Numbered from the stretch's first letter, positions 28,394 to 37,903 are shown. The stretch: DNA of 64,000 bases from Vulcanococcus sp. Clear-D1 (GCF_014654725.1 NZ_JACVZV010000015.1:62001-126000); one strand, 5' to 3'. Notes: generated by a model not told the origin, from the letters alone. Program-made: numbers and translations.

Positions 28394-29572
28394 TTATGGG
28401 CGCACCAGCACCAGGGGAGTGCGCTCATTGGCATTGCCTGCCGGGTTGGGCTTCAACGCCCGCATCAGCAGTGCCTCGTCGCAGCCGGGGCTGGAGGCCA
28501 GCACCTTCACCCGGCCCAGATCATTCACATCCACCACCGCCACGGCCACACCGAGGTCGGCAGCCAGCTGCCGGCACACCGCCGTGCTGTCGGCTGGGCC
28601 CAGCACGATCGTCTGGTCGTAGGGCGGTGTGGTGCCGGTCACGTCGTCGATCAGGCGGGCCTGCTCACCGGCCAGGCGGTAGAACCAGCCCTTCGATCCC
28701 ACCAGTTTCAAGGCGGTGCCCAGCAGCCAGGCGCAAAGCACCCGCGCCGGGCCAACGTTGTCGATCAGGGTTTGCAGGCCGCAGGCGGTGGCCAGGGAGC
28801 TGGTCGGGTGGAACACCCGGCACAGCAGCCGAGCCAGTGAGGAGGGCTGCAGGTTGGCGGGGTGGTTGTAGCGCCCCTGCATCACCGCCAGGGGGGTTTC
28901 GCCGATGGTGAGCACGTCGTCGGGCTGTAGCACTGCTCCTGCGTAATGGCGCAGGACTTCGGCGGGATCGTCGAGCGTGCCGAGCAAATGGGTGCGGATT
29001 GGCAACACCGAGCAGCGATCACCGCTGCGCCAATGGGCGGTGTCGGGTTGGGCCGCCGCCGGACGGCGCAGGGGGATCAGCACGCCATCGCGCTTCTGCA
29101 GTCGCCCGAAGGGCCCGTAATGGGTCCAGAGAATCTCCAGCCAGAGGGTGTCCACCAGCTTGCGCAGATCGGTGCCAGCCGGCGCGTTGATGCTGATGCG
29201 CACCTCGGCTTGGGTGCTCTTGTGCCCCTTCACGATGTAAGCGAACCAGTAGCCATCCGCCCTGGCTTCTTCATCGGGATGTTGGGGGGTGAGCGTTGTG
29301 CTCAGCTCGAGGCTGTGCAGATCGCCACGGCCCAGCAGGGTGGGGCGGAGTTCGATCTCCGGTACGAACACCTCCATGCGGGCATGGGGGTTGGTGATCG
29401 TGATTGTTCCCTTCACCTCAAGGGTCTCGTCGCCCCTGCGCTTCACGCTCCAATGGCCGCTGCTCAGGCGCAAGGGAGAGGCGGGCCGCAGCCGGTGGCG
29501 CGCCTCCAGCCAGAGCAGGGCGAGCCCGAAGACCAGGGCCGCAATCAACAACACAGCGAGCAAAGGGTGCAA
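28394..29572 (-). CDS. F420-0:gamma-glutamyl ligase-like membrane-anchored protein
   Basis: 392 residues. One N-terminal membrane helix (about 3-21), a beta-rich extracytoplasmic or peripheral region (about 40-200), and a C-terminal part (about 215-390) that resembles CofE-type ligases: DVLTIGETPLAVMQGR, ATACGLQTLID, YDQTIVLGPAD, VAVVDVNDLGRVKVLASS. Cyanobacteria of this type are not known to make classical F420 by a full cofC-cofE path, so the substrate is uncertain; another amide ligase role is possible. Confidence 0.65.
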   Translation of the reverse strand: MHPLLAVLLIAALVFGLALLWLEARHRLRPASPLRLSSGHWSVKRRGDETLEVKGTITITNPHARMEVFVPEIELRPTLLGRGDLHSLELSTTLTPQHPDEEARADGYWFAYIVKGHKSTQAEVRISINAPAGTDLRKLVDTLWLEILWTHYGPFGRLQKRDGVLIPLRRPAAAQPDTAHWRSGDRCSVLPIRTHLLGTLDDPAEVLRHYAGAVLQPDDVLTIGETPLAVMQGRYNHPANLQPSSLARLLCRVFHPTSSLATACGLQTLIDNVGPARVLCAWLLGTALKLVGSKGWFYRLAGEQARLIDDVTGTTPPYDQTIVLGPADSTAVCRQLAADLGVAVAVVDVNDLGRVKVLASSPGCDEALLMRALKPNPAGNANERTPLVLVRP

Positions 29573-29658
29573 AGCCGGCGCTTTGAGTTCTGCGGGAGCG
29601 TAGGGCTTGCAGTCGAAAAAGCCGCTTAGCGTGCGTGCATCTCGATCAGAGGGCTGTG

Positions 29659-31068
29659 ATGCGCAAGACCTTCGTTCTCGATACGAATGTGTTGCTCCAC
29701 GACCCTCAGGCGCTCACCCGCTTTGAAGACAACGCGGTGGTGATCCCGATCGAAGTGGTGGAGGAGATCGACGGCTTCAAGCGCGATCCCTCCGAAAAAG
29801 GACGCAACGCCCGTCAAATTTCCCGCCTGCTCGACGCCCTGCGCGAGAAGGGCAACCTGGCCGATGGCGTACCGATTGATGACGGCAGTGGCGGCACGCT
29901 CCAGGTGGTGTTCTGCCGCAGCGAAACGCTGGCTCAGCTGCCGCCGGAGCTCAAGGGTGGTAATGGCGATAACAACATCCTGGCGGTGGCGCTGGAGCAA
30001 CTGCGCTCGGGTCTGATCAGCGATCAGCCGCCGGTGGTGCTGGTCACCAAGGACACCAACCTGCGCATCAAAGCCGATGCCGTGGGCCTCACCGCTCAGG
30101 ACTACACCACCGACAAGGTCGACATCGCCGACCTTTACCCCGGTGTGTGCGAGCTGATGGCCAGTGCCACAGCGATGGAGCAGCTCAAGAGCGAGGGTGG
30201 CCTGGCTCTGGCGGCGCTGCCCGCCGCTGATGCTGTGGCGCTCCAGGCCAATGAGGGAGTGACGCTGGTGGATCAGGCCCAGCCCAACCACACGCTCCTG
30301 GCCCGCTTCGATGCAGCCAGCCGGCGTCTGCTGCCACTCCAGCGCGCCGGCAAGGTGCGGCTTGGCAAGGTGAGTGCCCGCAACCGTGAGCAAACCTTCG
30401 CCCTCGATCTGCTGCTGGATCCTGCGGTGCAGCTGCTCACCTTGGTGGGTAAAGCCGGTACCGGCAAAACATTGCTTGCTTTAGCGGCGGGCCTGCATCA
30501 GGTGGCCGATGAACATCTCTACGAGCGCCTGCTGGTGACACGGCCGGTGATCTCCCTGGGTAAGGAGATCGGCTTCCTGCCCGGGAGCCTCGAGGAAAAG
30601 ATGGGCCCCTGGATGCAGCCGATCATCGACAACCTCGACTTCCTGCTGGGCGGCGCCGATGCTGATGAGGGGCGCGGGGCTGCACGCGGCGGATCTGCCG
30701 CAGGCCGCCCCGGTGCCCAGCGCGGCAACCGCAGCAACTGGACCGACCTCAAGGGCATGGGACTGCTGGAGGTGGAAGCAATCAGCTACATCCGTGGCCG
30801 CTCGATCCCTCGGCAATTCATGGTGGTGGATGAGGCACAGAACCTCACCCCCCACGAGGTGAAGACCATCGTGACCCGCGTGGGCGAGGGCACCAAGATC
30901 GTGTTCACCGGCGACCCGTATCAGATCGACAACCCCTATGTGGATGCTGAAAGCAACGGTCTCACCTGGCTGGTGGAGCGCTTTAAAGGCCAGCAACTGG
31001 CCGGCCATGTGACCTTGATCCGCGGTGAACGCAGCGAACTGGCTGAACTGGCGGCGAACCTGCTGTAG
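29659..31068 (+). CDS. PIN-PhoH fusion protein (YlaK type)
   Basis: 469 residues from ATG 29659, preceded by GAGGG. N-terminal PIN ribonuclease domain (about 1-145; FVLDTNVLLHDP, VVEEIDGFKRD, GDNNILAVAL, VVLVTKDTNLRIKAD with the acidic residues) and a C-terminal PhoH ATPase (about 230-465; Walker [32 protein letters not shown] Walker B). PIN-PhoH proteins are RNA helicase/ribonucleases. A low-complexity Gly/Ala/Arg insert (about 335-360) interrupts the ATPase domain. Divergent from the F420-ligase-like gene. Confidence 0.92.
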   Translation: MRKTFVLDTNVLLHDPQALTRFEDNAVVIPIEVVEEIDGFKRDPSEKGRNARQISRLLDALREKGNLADGVPIDDGSGGTLQVVFCRSETLAQLPPELKGGNGDNNILAVALEQLRSGLISDQPPVVLVTKDTNLRIKADAVGLTAQDYTTDKVDIADLYPGVCELMASATAMEQLKSEGGLALAALPAADAVALQANEGVTLVDQAQPNHTLLARFDAASRRLLPLQRAGKVRLGKVSARNREQTFALDLLLDPAVQLLTLVGKAGTGKTLLALAAGLHQVADEHLYERLLVTRPVISLGKEIGFLPGSLEEKMGPWMQPIIDNLDFLLGGADADEGRGAARGGSAAGRPGAQRGNRSNWTDLKGMGLLEVEAISYIRGRSIPRQFMVVDEAQNLTPHEVKTIVTRVGEGTKIVFTGDPYQIDNPYVDAESNGLTWLVERFKGQQLAGHVTLIRGERSELAELAANLL

Positions 31069-31095
31069 CGGCGATTCGCACCGGTTCAGACCAGT

Positions 31096-32472
31096 TCAGA
31101 CCATCTGCTCGGGCCGCACCCACTGATCGAATTCCTCGCCGCTGATCTCGCCCAGCACCAGTGCCGCTTCCCGCAGGCTCAGGCCATGTTTGTGGGCGTG
31201 TTTGGCAATGCCGCTGGCGCGGTCGTAGCCGATGGCGGGGGTAAGGGCGGTGACCAGCATCAGGCTCTGGTTGAGCAGGCGCTCGATCCGCTGTTCGTTG
31301 GCGCGCAGGCCTTCGATGCAGTGCTCGCGGAAGCTGCTGCAGGCGCCGGCTAGGAGCTCGATGCTCTCGAGCACGTTGTGGACGATCAGGGGCTTGAACA
31401 CGTTCAGCTCGAAGTTGCCCTGGCTGGCCCCCATCTGCACGGCGGTGTTGTTGCCCATCACCTGCACGGCCACCATCGTGAGACTTTCGCACTGGGTGGG
31501 ATTCACCTTGCCGGGCATGATCGAGCTGCCCGGTTCGTTCTCCGGCAGCACCAGTTCGCCGAGGCCGCAGCGCGGGCCGCTGCCGAGCCAGCGGATGTCG
31601 TTGGCAATCTTCATCAGGCTGCCGGCCAGCACCGTGAGTGCTCCGTGGGCTGACGCCAGCGCCTCATGGCCGGCCAGGGCCTGAAATTTGTTGGGAGCGC
31701 TGCTGAAGGCGGTGCCGAGCCGTTCGCTCAATCGGGCCGCCACCGCCTCGCCGAATCCCTTCGGGGCATTGAGCCCTGTCCCCACTGCTGTACCGCCGAT
31801 CGCCAGCTCGCGCACCCGCGGCAGGCTGAGGCGGATCGCCTCCAGCGCCAGGTGCAGCTGGGCCACATAGCCACTGAATTCCTGACCGAGGCTCAAAGGC
31901 ACCGCATCTTGCAGATGGGTGCGACCGATCTTCACCAGGCCGGCGTAGCTCGTGGCTTTGGCCTGCAGCGCTGCTGCCAGCTGCTCCACCGCCGGCAGCA
32001 GGGTGTTCTCCAGCTCGAGCACCACAGCGATATGCATCGCCGCCGGGAACGTGTCGTTGCTCGACTGGCTGAGGTTGACATGGTCGTTGGGATGCACCGG
32101 GCTCTTGCTGCCCAGCTCCCCACCGAGGGATTCGATCGCGCGGTTGGCGATCACCTCGTTGGCGTTCATGTTGCTCTGGGTGCCAGAGCCCGTTTGCCAC
32201 ACCTTCAGCGGAAACTCCCCATCCAGCTCGCCGCGGGCTACCTGCTCAGCGGCCGCCACGATCGCGGCGCAGAGGCCGGGGTCCAGCTTGCCCAGATCGC
32301 GATTGGCTTCGGCGCAGGCTGCCTTCAGCTGGCCGAAGGCATGCACGATCGCCAGGGGCATGCGCTGGCCGAAGGGGAAGTTGGTGATCGAGCGCTGGGT
32401 CTGGGCCCCCCAGTAGTGCTCGGCGGGCACCGCCAGGGCACCCATGCTGTCGGTTTCCTGGCGCGTGCTCAT
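31096..32472 (-). CDS. fumC: Fumarate hydratase class II
   Basis: 458 residues. Signature [47 protein letters not shown] and [19 protein letters not shown] are all present. Converts fumarate and malate; in cyanobacteria it recycles fumarate from purine and arginine synthesis. ATGA overlap with the preceding thioredoxin-like gene. Confidence 0.96.
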   Translation of the reverse strand: MSTRQETDSMGALAVPAEHYWGAQTQRSITNFPFGQRMPLAIVHAFGQLKAACAEANRDLGKLDPGLCAAIVAAAEQVARGELDGEFPLKVWQTGSGTQSNMNANEVIANRAIESLGGELGSKSPVHPNDHVNLSQSSNDTFPAAMHIAVVLELENTLLPAVEQLAAALQAKATSYAGLVKIGRTHLQDAVPLSLGQEFSGYVAQLHLALEAIRLSLPRVRELAIGGTAVGTGLNAPKGFGEAVAARLSERLGTAFSSAPNKFQALAGHEALASAHGALTVLAGSLMKIANDIRWLGSGPRCGLGELVLPENEPGSSIMPGKVNPTQCESLTMVAVQVMGNNTAVQMGASQGNFELNVFKPLIVHNVLESIELLAGACSSFREHCIEGLRANEQRIERLLNQSLMLVTALTPAIGYDRASGIAKHAHKHGLSLREAALVLGEISGEEFDQWVRPEQMV

Positions 32473-33038
32473 CGGGAGGCCACGATCTCGCTGTTGAGTT
32501 CGTTCACCTCGCGGCTGAGGCTGAGCTTCACGTCGCCCTGGGGTTTGAGGCCTGTGACCTCCGTGAGGGCGACATTGATGGCATCAATACTCACCGGGCC
32601 GACTTCATCCAGCACCGGTTTGCCCTCGCTGTTGAACACCACCACCTGGGGGATCACGCCTTTCCAATAGCTGGCGGGATCGGTGGGGCCGTGGGTGTCG
32701 CGATTTTGGATCGGGTCGGTGGAGAGCAAGATCAGCTCAACGCTGCGGCCCCAGAGGCGCTGCAGCTCGTTGAACACCACGGCGTATTGCTTGCTGGCGG
32801 CGCTGTCGTCGAGGAAATAGCCCAGCACGATCGGCCGATGGTTGGCCATGGCATCGGCCAGCGTGCTGCGGGGCGGCACGAGGGAGCCGTTGCCGGCGTA
32901 AAGGGCGTAGATGTTGCCGTCGTAGCTGTTGGTATCACGCGCGGCATCGGCCGCACCGGGAGCCAGGCCCAGGGCCAGCAGGGCGGAGAGGACCAGGGCT
33001 GCCAGGGGTTTCAGCAACCGGGCCAGGAGGCCGGGCAT
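32469..33038 (-). CDS. Thioredoxin-fold lumenal/periplasmic protein lacking CxxC
   Basis: About 189 residues from ATG 33038 (ATG 33083 is an alternative). A signal peptide or anchor (about 5-33, ending AADAARD) precedes a thioredoxin-like fold: [20 protein letters not shown] (about 70-89), [22 protein letters not shown] with the cis-Pro. Where active thioredoxins have CxxC-K the sequence reads SAASK (79-83), so both redox Cys appear replaced by Ser. It likely acts as a chaperone-like or binding protein. Overlaps fumC by four bases. Confidence 0.65.
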   Translation of the reverse strand: MPGLLARLLKPLAALVLSALLALGLAPGAADAARDTNSYDGNIYALYAGNGSLVPPRSTLADAMANHRPIVLGYFLDDSAASKQYAVVFNELQRLWGRSVELILLSTDPIQNRDTHGPTDPASYWKGVIPQVVVFNSEGKPVLDEVGPVSIDAINVALTEVTGLKPQGDVKLSLSREVNELNSEIVASR

Positions 33039-33100
33039 CAAGACCACGGTAAGGGTGAGGCCATTGTGACCTTCGAGGTTCATCCTCTGGCGATGCGGCC

Positions 33101-34732
33101 TCAGCCGCGGCTGATGCTGCGGCCCATTCCCTGCAGCACGCCCTTGCCCACCAGCCCGATAGCCCGACCGATCACCTGGGTGAGCACCACGACCACCAGA
33201 TCGCCGAGCCTGCGGATGAAGCTCTGCAGTTGCGGAGCCAGAGCATCGCGCGCCTCCAGGCTGAGGGTGATCAGCTGCTGGCCCCAGCTCAGCTGGCGCA
33301 GCTCGCTGTCGCGGGGTTCGGTGAGCAGCTGGGGTGTGATCGCTCCGTTCTGGAGGCCATAGAGCAGCCGGCGGCTTTCGTAGAGCTGCACCGGCCGCTC
33401 GAACAGGTTCCCCCAGCGCTGCTGGGAGTTGAGTTGGTTGCGCAGGCGCTCAAGGTTGCGGGTGGCGAGCAGATCGGGCCTGAGCAGGTAGCGGCGCAGC
33501 TCCGGCCAGGTGCTGCAGCAGCTGAGGATTTCGGCGCTGATCAACTCGGCGCTGCGGATCAGCCAGTTGCCAATCAACAGCTCGAGATGGAGCAGGGCCT
33601 GGGGCTCATCCGGTGCCAACAAACGGCCCTCCACCAGCAAGGGCTGGGCCTGCACGAGAGCCGCCAGCATCGGCAGGGCCAAGGGGAGATCAGGGTCGAT
33701 CGCGTTCAACTCGCTGGCGCCGCTGAGGCTTTCGGCCACCGGCAGCAGGCCGCCCTGCTGGGGCAGCTGCACGTATTCACCGGCCATGCTCCGGAGGGAG
33801 AGGCGCCGCAGCTCGGGCTGCTGCTGCAACCAGCGCTGCTCCAGCTCGTTGCCGCGTAGCTGTTCATGGCGCAGGCGGGTGATCAAAAGATCGAGCTGGC
33901 TGATCAGGGCCAGGAGCAAATCACGGCGGTGATCGGGATTCAGCCCGTCGAGGGCCAACAGTTGCCCGCTGCTGTTCGACACCCCGCTCTCGATGGCGGC
34001 TGTGAGCCGCAGCTGGATCGCCTGCCAGACCCCTTCAGCCGTGCGCTGGCGCACGGTGATCGCGGTGCTGCTTGTGGTTGGTTGGTTGGTGGCGGCAGCG
34101 GCTTGGGGGAAGGCCATGCTGATCGGCCCCCACAACCAAAGCAGCAACCGCCGGGCAGCAGCCAATTCCCGCAGACGTCCGTGCAGGAGCAGCCGGGTGA
34201 GGCCGCCGCAGCCCTGCTTGAGCCAGTGGTGGCAGCGCCGCTGCTCGCTGTCGATCTGGCTGAGCCCGGAGCGCAGAAGCCACTGGCCGAGGCCGATCGC
34301 ATCAGGTTCAGGTCGTTCTGCTGCCAGGGGGCGTAGCTCCACCACCCGTCCACCGGCCAGCAAGGTGCTGACGGCTGCGGGGATCTCAGCAGGTTCGGCC
34401 TGCTGCAGCAGGCCTTCACAGGGCAGTTGCAGCAGTTGATCGCTGCTGTAGGGGCACTCGCCTGGAATCAGCAGCAGCAGCGGTGCGGGCTGCCAGCGAT
34501 CCCGCAGTTGATGAAGCTCGCGCTGCAGGGTGGCCAGCGGAAGATTCCCTCCGGCACTCCAGATCACCAGACGGACACCTCCGCTCACGTCTTCTGGGTC
34601 GAGGGCCCCCTTGAACTCTGGTTCAAGCAGCCGAACGAGGCCCTCGCGCAGCAGCGGCTCGGCCAGGATCAGCAATTGGGGTGCAGCCTTGGCCTCGGGC
34701 ACGTGCGCCAGCTGATGCAATCTGGGGCGCAC
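33101..34732 (-). CDS. DUF3685 (Ycf55-like) protein
   Basis: 543 residues. N-terminal 110 residues look like a degenerate receiver domain (LLILAEPLLREGLVRLLEP, VRLVIWSAGG, LLLIPGECPYSS), without an obvious phospho-Asp; the rest, mostly helical and Leu-rich, matches DUF3685, related to plastid Ycf55. A C-terminal hydrophobic stretch (LGDLVVVVLTQVIGRAIGLVGKG) may touch the thylakoid membrane. Role unknown. Lies directly upstream of the thioredoxin-like gene and downstream of the Fur gene. Confidence 0.75.
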   Translation of the reverse strand: MRPRLHQLAHVPEAKAAPQLLILAEPLLREGLVRLLEPEFKGALDPEDVSGGVRLVIWSAGGNLPLATLQRELHQLRDRWQPAPLLLLIPGECPYSSDQLLQLPCEGLLQQAEPAEIPAAVSTLLAGGRVVELRPLAAERPEPDAIGLGQWLLRSGLSQIDSEQRRCHHWLKQGCGGLTRLLLHGRLRELAAARRLLLWLWGPISMAFPQAAAATNQPTTSSTAITVRQRTAEGVWQAIQLRLTAAIESGVSNSSGQLLALDGLNPDHRRDLLLALISQLDLLITRLRHEQLRGNELEQRWLQQQPELRRLSLRSMAGEYVQLPQQGGLLPVAESLSGASELNAIDPDLPLALPMLAALVQAQPLLVEGRLLAPDEPQALLHLELLIGNWLIRSAELISAEILSCCSTWPELRRYLLRPDLLATRNLERLRNQLNSQQRWGNLFERPVQLYESRRLLYGLQNGAITPQLLTEPRDSELRQLSWGQQLITLSLEARDALAPQLQSFIRRLGDLVVVVLTQVIGRAIGLVGKGVLQGMGRSISRG

Positions 34733-34760
34733 GTTAACGGGCCTCGACCGGCTTTCCAGG

Positions 34761-35207
34761 TCAGCGGGGCCGCCCGCTCAGATGAAGGGTGTAGCTCTCA
34801 ATTGAGAAACCGGTGTGCTCTTCGATCTGACGGAGCAGATCAGGGGGGAGTTCCACATCCAGATCCTGGATGGAGCCGGTGTTCAGGCAAGTGAGGTGGC
34901 TGTGGGGGTCGCTGCGGTAGCCGTACAGCCGGCCGCTTGCCCGATCGAGACACTCGATCACTCCGGCGCTCTGCAGAGCCTCGAGGTTCTGATAGACGGA
35001 GGTGTGGCCGATGTTGCGGCCACGGGCATTCAGTTTTTCGAAGATGTCGCGGGCGCTGAGGTGATCCTTCACGTCCCAGAGCAGTTCGAGCACCATGCGG
35101 CGCTGGCGCGAGAGGCGCATGCCCAGATCGCGGCAACGGCCGATCGCAGCCTCAAGACCTCCAGCGGCGATCGGGTTGGTTGCGTCCGTGGGAGATGTCA
35201 CCGCCAA
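34761..35207 (-). CDS. Fur-family transcriptional regulator
   Basis: 148 residues. Winged helix (about 20-90; RLSRQRRMVLELLW, HLSARDIFEKLN, IGHTSVYQNLEALQSAGVIE) and the dimer domain with YGYRSDPHSHLTCLNTGSIQDLD. The HxHxxCxxC zinc/sensory motif has Thr in place of the second Cys (102-110), and the C-terminal CxxC is absent, so the structural zinc site is incomplete. Could be the PerR-, Zur- or Fur-type sensor; the data do not separate these. Divergent or coupled with hisA downstream (16-base gap). Confidence 0.88.
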   Translation of the reverse strand: MAVTSPTDATNPIAAGGLEAAIGRCRDLGMRLSRQRRMVLELLWDVKDHLSARDIFEKLNARGRNIGHTSVYQNLEALQSAGVIECLDRASGRLYGYRSDPHSHLTCLNTGSIQDLDVELPPDLLRQIEEHTGFSIESYTLHLSGRPR

Positions 35208-35223
35208 GACAGGCGTGTGTGGC

Positions 35224-36219
35224 TTATCCCGTTATAGAACCCGTAGGCGAAGTGAGTGCGTCTTGTAAGCGTTCCGGACCAATCGCCTGCAGCGCTTCGG
35301 CCAGATCCACGGTGCCGTCGTAGAGGGCACGGCCCACGATCACCTCTTCCACCCCCAGCGGTGCGATCGACAGCAACGAAAGGATGTCTTCGAGCGTGCC
35401 GATGCCGCCGGAGGCAATCACCGGAATCGAGCTGGCCTCCGCCATGGCCCGCAGGGCTTCGAGGTTGGGGCCCGCCAGGGTGCCGTCGGTCGCGATGTCG
35501 GTGCTGATGATCGCGGCCACGCCGCAGCCTTCAAAGCTCTTGGCCAGGTCGGTGGCCTTCACGGTGCTGGTCTCGATCCAGCCGCGGGTGGCCACCAGGC
35601 CGTCTTTGGCGTCGATGCCCACCACCACCTTGCCGGGGTGCCGTGCCGCCAGCTCCTTCACCAGCTCAGGCTTCTCGATCGCCACAGTGCCGAGGATCAC
35701 CCGGTCGAGGCCGCAGGCCAACAGTTCTTCAGCCCGCTCGGCGCTGCGCACACCACCACCCAGTTGCACCGGAATTGAGAGGGCGGCGGTGATCGCCTTC
35801 ACCGCCTGGTCGTTGATCGGCTGGCCGGTTTTGGCGCCATCGAGATCCACCAGGTGCAGCCGCTGGGCGCCCTGGCGTTGCCAATCGAGGGCCTGGGCTA
35901 CGGGGTCGTCGTTGAAGCGGGTCACCTGGTCGTAGTCGCCCTGGTGCAGGCGCACGCAGTGCCCGTCGAGCAGGTCGATGGCGGGGATGATCTGCATGGC
36001 GGCCGGCCGGCTCAACGACTGCCAGCCAGGCTGCCAGAGGCCCCGATCACGCAGTTGGTGCAGCGGCACCAGCAGCCGGCACTGGCGATCGAGCACCGCC
36101 TCCAGCCGGGCCGCCCGGTCGGCTCCTTTGCCCTGCTCCCCCAGCAGCTGGAAATGGCGGTAGCCCTGGGTGAGGCCGAGGCTGGCGGGCTGGGCGGTCC
36201 AGGATTGGGGCAGTTTCAT
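35224..36219 (-). CDS. hisA: HisA with N-terminal Trp-rich (TIGR02450-like) domain, in-frame fusion
   Basis: Residues 75-331 are phosphoribosylformimino-AICAR-phosphate isomerase (MQIIPAIDLLDGHCVRLHQG, VQLGGGVRS, VVVGIDAKDGLVATRGW, IISTDIATDGTLAGPN, VIASGGIGTLEDI). The frame is open upstream to ATG 36219, adding 74 residues (PQSWTAQP, GYRHFQLLG, LEAVLDRQCRLLVPLHQLRD, LWQPGWQSL) that resemble small Trp-rich proteins of the TIGR02450 type. The upstream ATG overlaps the Coq4 stop (ATGA), arguing that it is used. Internal ATG 35997 could start HisA separately but has no clear ribosome binding site. Histidine synthesis enzyme. Confidence 0.85.
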   Translation of the reverse strand: MKLPQSWTAQPASLGLTQGYRHFQLLGEQGKGADRAARLEAVLDRQCRLLVPLHQLRDRGLWQPGWQSLSRPAAMQIIPAIDLLDGHCVRLHQGDYDQVTRFNDDPVAQALDWQRQGAQRLHLVDLDGAKTGQPINDQAVKAITAALSIPVQLGGGVRSAERAEELLACGLDRVILGTVAIEKPELVKELAARHPGKVVVGIDAKDGLVATRGWIETSTVKATDLAKSFEGCGVAAIISTDIATDGTLAGPNLEALRAMAEASSIPVIASGGIGTLEDILSLLSIAPLGVEEVIVGRALYDGTVDLAEALQAIGPERLQDALTSPTGSITG

Positions 36220-36905
36220 GGCAGCTGGGCCGCGAGGCCGTAGGACTCGTGGTCGGCCGGATCGCTGAGGCCCAGCTCAAGGCGCCATTGGCTCACGGGT
36301 TTCTCCCAGCCCTCCTCCCAGCGGGCCGCCGCCAGACAGCTGGCTTGGCGAGCGATGGCATGGCCGTGGCTCACGGCACAGCTGATCGCTTCAAAGCGTT
36401 CGATCTGAAAGCGGAAGCTGGCCAGTTGCCCCGCGCTGGTGAGCAGCACGTAGGCGGGAAAGCCGATTTGAGCGGCCGTCACCGCCAGCACGCCGCTTTC
36501 GCCGGACGCTGCTGTGCCGAAACCACACACCACGTGGTGAATGTCGTGGGTGGTTGCGATGCGTTGCGTCAGCCACTGGGCTTCGCTGGTGGTGGGCCGC
36601 GGACGGAAGAACTCCGGGTCGTAGCCGAGGCTGGTGATCAAACGGGCGTAGCGCCCCCCGAGGGTTTCCGGCGGCAGCTGGACCATGTGTTGGATGTCGG
36701 GCTGCAGAGGTGGGTAGCGCCCATCCATCAGCTCCGCGCCCCCGGGGAGCGCCCGGAAACGGCGCACACAGTCGGCCATCTGGGGGCTGTCGAGGAAGCT
36801 ATCCACCAGGTCAGCCACGCTGCTGAGATCACCGCCGCTGCGGCCGATCGCAGCCAGGAGCTTGAGGTTGTTGAGCGCCTGCACAACCTCTTGAAACCGT
36901 CCCAT
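36216..36905 (-). CDS. Coq4-family protein
   Basis: About 229 residues from ATG 36905 (MGRFQEVVQALNNL). The HDIHHVVCGFGTAASGE segment is the HDxxH...E metal motif of Coq4, which acts in ubiquinone ring modification in eukaryotes. Cyanobacteria use plastoquinone, so the role here is unknown, perhaps quinone or lipid handling. Longer ATG start at 36944 possible. ATGA overlap with the downstream Trp-rich/HisA gene. Confidence 0.75.
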   Translation of the reverse strand: MGRFQEVVQALNNLKLLAAIGRSGGDLSSVADLVDSFLDSPQMADCVRRFRALPGGAELMDGRYPPLQPDIQHMVQLPPETLGGRYARLITSLGYDPEFFRPRPTTSEAQWLTQRIATTHDIHHVVCGFGTAASGESGVLAVTAAQIGFPAYVLLTSAGQLASFRFQIERFEAISCAVSHGHAIARQASCLAAARWEEGWEKPVSQWRLELGLSDPADHESYGLAAQLP

Positions 36906-36979
36906 TCGGCCGTCTGCCCATTGGCACCCAGTGTGGGGCGGCAAGGCTTTGAATGACCGCCTGTTTGATCAGCTCCGGC

Positions 36980-37903
36980 GTGAAGATCCTCGTGATGGGC
37001 GGCACCCGCTTTGTGGGTAAGCCCTTAGTGGCGCAGCTGCTCTCCGAGGGCCATGAGCTCACCCTGTTTACCCGCGGCAAGAACCCTGTTCCCGCCGGCG
37101 TGGAGCACCTCTGCGGCGACCGCAGCACCGCTGAAGGCCTCGCGGCGCTGCAGGGCCGCAATTTCGATGTGATTGTCGATAGTTCCGGCCGCAGCCTCGA
37201 CGACAGCCGCGCTGTGATCGAGCGCACCGGTGCCCCCAGCCACCGCTTTCTGTACGTGAGTTCCGCCGGTGTTTACGCCGACAGTGAGCTCTGGCCGCTC
37301 ACTGAAGACTCCCCCACCGATCCCCAGAGCCGCCACAGCGGCAAGCTCGACACCGAGGCCTGGCTCACGGCCGAGAAGATTCCCTTCACCAGCTTTCGCC
37401 CGACTTACATCGTTGGTGCCGGCAACTACAACCCGGTGGAGAGCTGGTTCTTTGATCGCATCGTGCATGGCCGGCCCGTGCCCCTGCCCGGCGACGGCAG
37501 CACGATCACGCAGCTCGGCCATGTGAACGATCTGGCTACGGCGATGGCCCTGAGCCTCGGCGTGGATGCTGCCGCCAATCGCGTTTACAACTGCAGCAGC
37601 GTGCAGGGCATCACCTTCCGGGGGCTAGTGGCTGCTGCTGCCCGCGCTTGCGGCAAGGATCCCGCGTCGGTGGAGATTCGCAGCTTCGATCCCTCCGGAC
37701 TGGAGAAGAAGGCGCGCAAGGCCTTCCCGCTGCGGATGGCCCACTTCCTCACCGATGTGACCCGCGTGCAGCGCGAGCTGGCCTGGACGCCGACCTACAG
37801 CGTCGAAGCGGCCATGGCCGACAGCTATGCCAACGACTACGCCGGCCGCATGCCCACCAGCCCTGACTTCAGTGGTGATGCGGGCCTGATCGGAGGAGCC
37901 TGA
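36980..37903 (+). CDS. NAD-dependent epimerase/dehydratase, CSP41-like
   Basis: About 307 residues from GTG 36980; ATG 36953 would add nine residues. Rossmann motif ILVMGGTRFVGKPLV at the N-terminus, VSSAGVYADSE, FRPTYIVGAGNYNPVESWFFDR and LGHVNDLATAMALSL. This pattern is that of the atypical SDR group with chloroplast CSP41 (RNA-binding) and related epimerases. Catalytic Tyr-Lys pair of true epimerases is not evident, consistent with CSP41. The stop meets the pgsA stop tail-to-tail. Confidence 0.8.
   Translation: MKILVMGGTRFVGKPLVAQLLSEGHELTLFTRGKNPVPAGVEHLCGDRSTAEGLAALQGRNFDVIVDSSGRSLDDSRAVIERTGAPSHRFLYVSSAGVYADSELWPLTEDSPTDPQSRHSGKLDTEAWLTAEKIPFTSFRPTYIVGAGNYNPVESWFFDRIVHGRPVPLPGDGSTITQLGHVNDLATAMALSLGVDAAANRVYNCSSVQGITFRGLVAAAARACGKDPASVEIRSFDPSGLEKKARKAFPLRMAHFLTDVTRVQRELAWTPTYSVEAAMADSYANDYAGRMPTSPDFSGDAGLIGGA

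Noticed and set aside
28394-29572. Evidence for a full F420 pathway
   Set aside because: Only a remote CofE-like domain is present; no other F420 genes are in the window.
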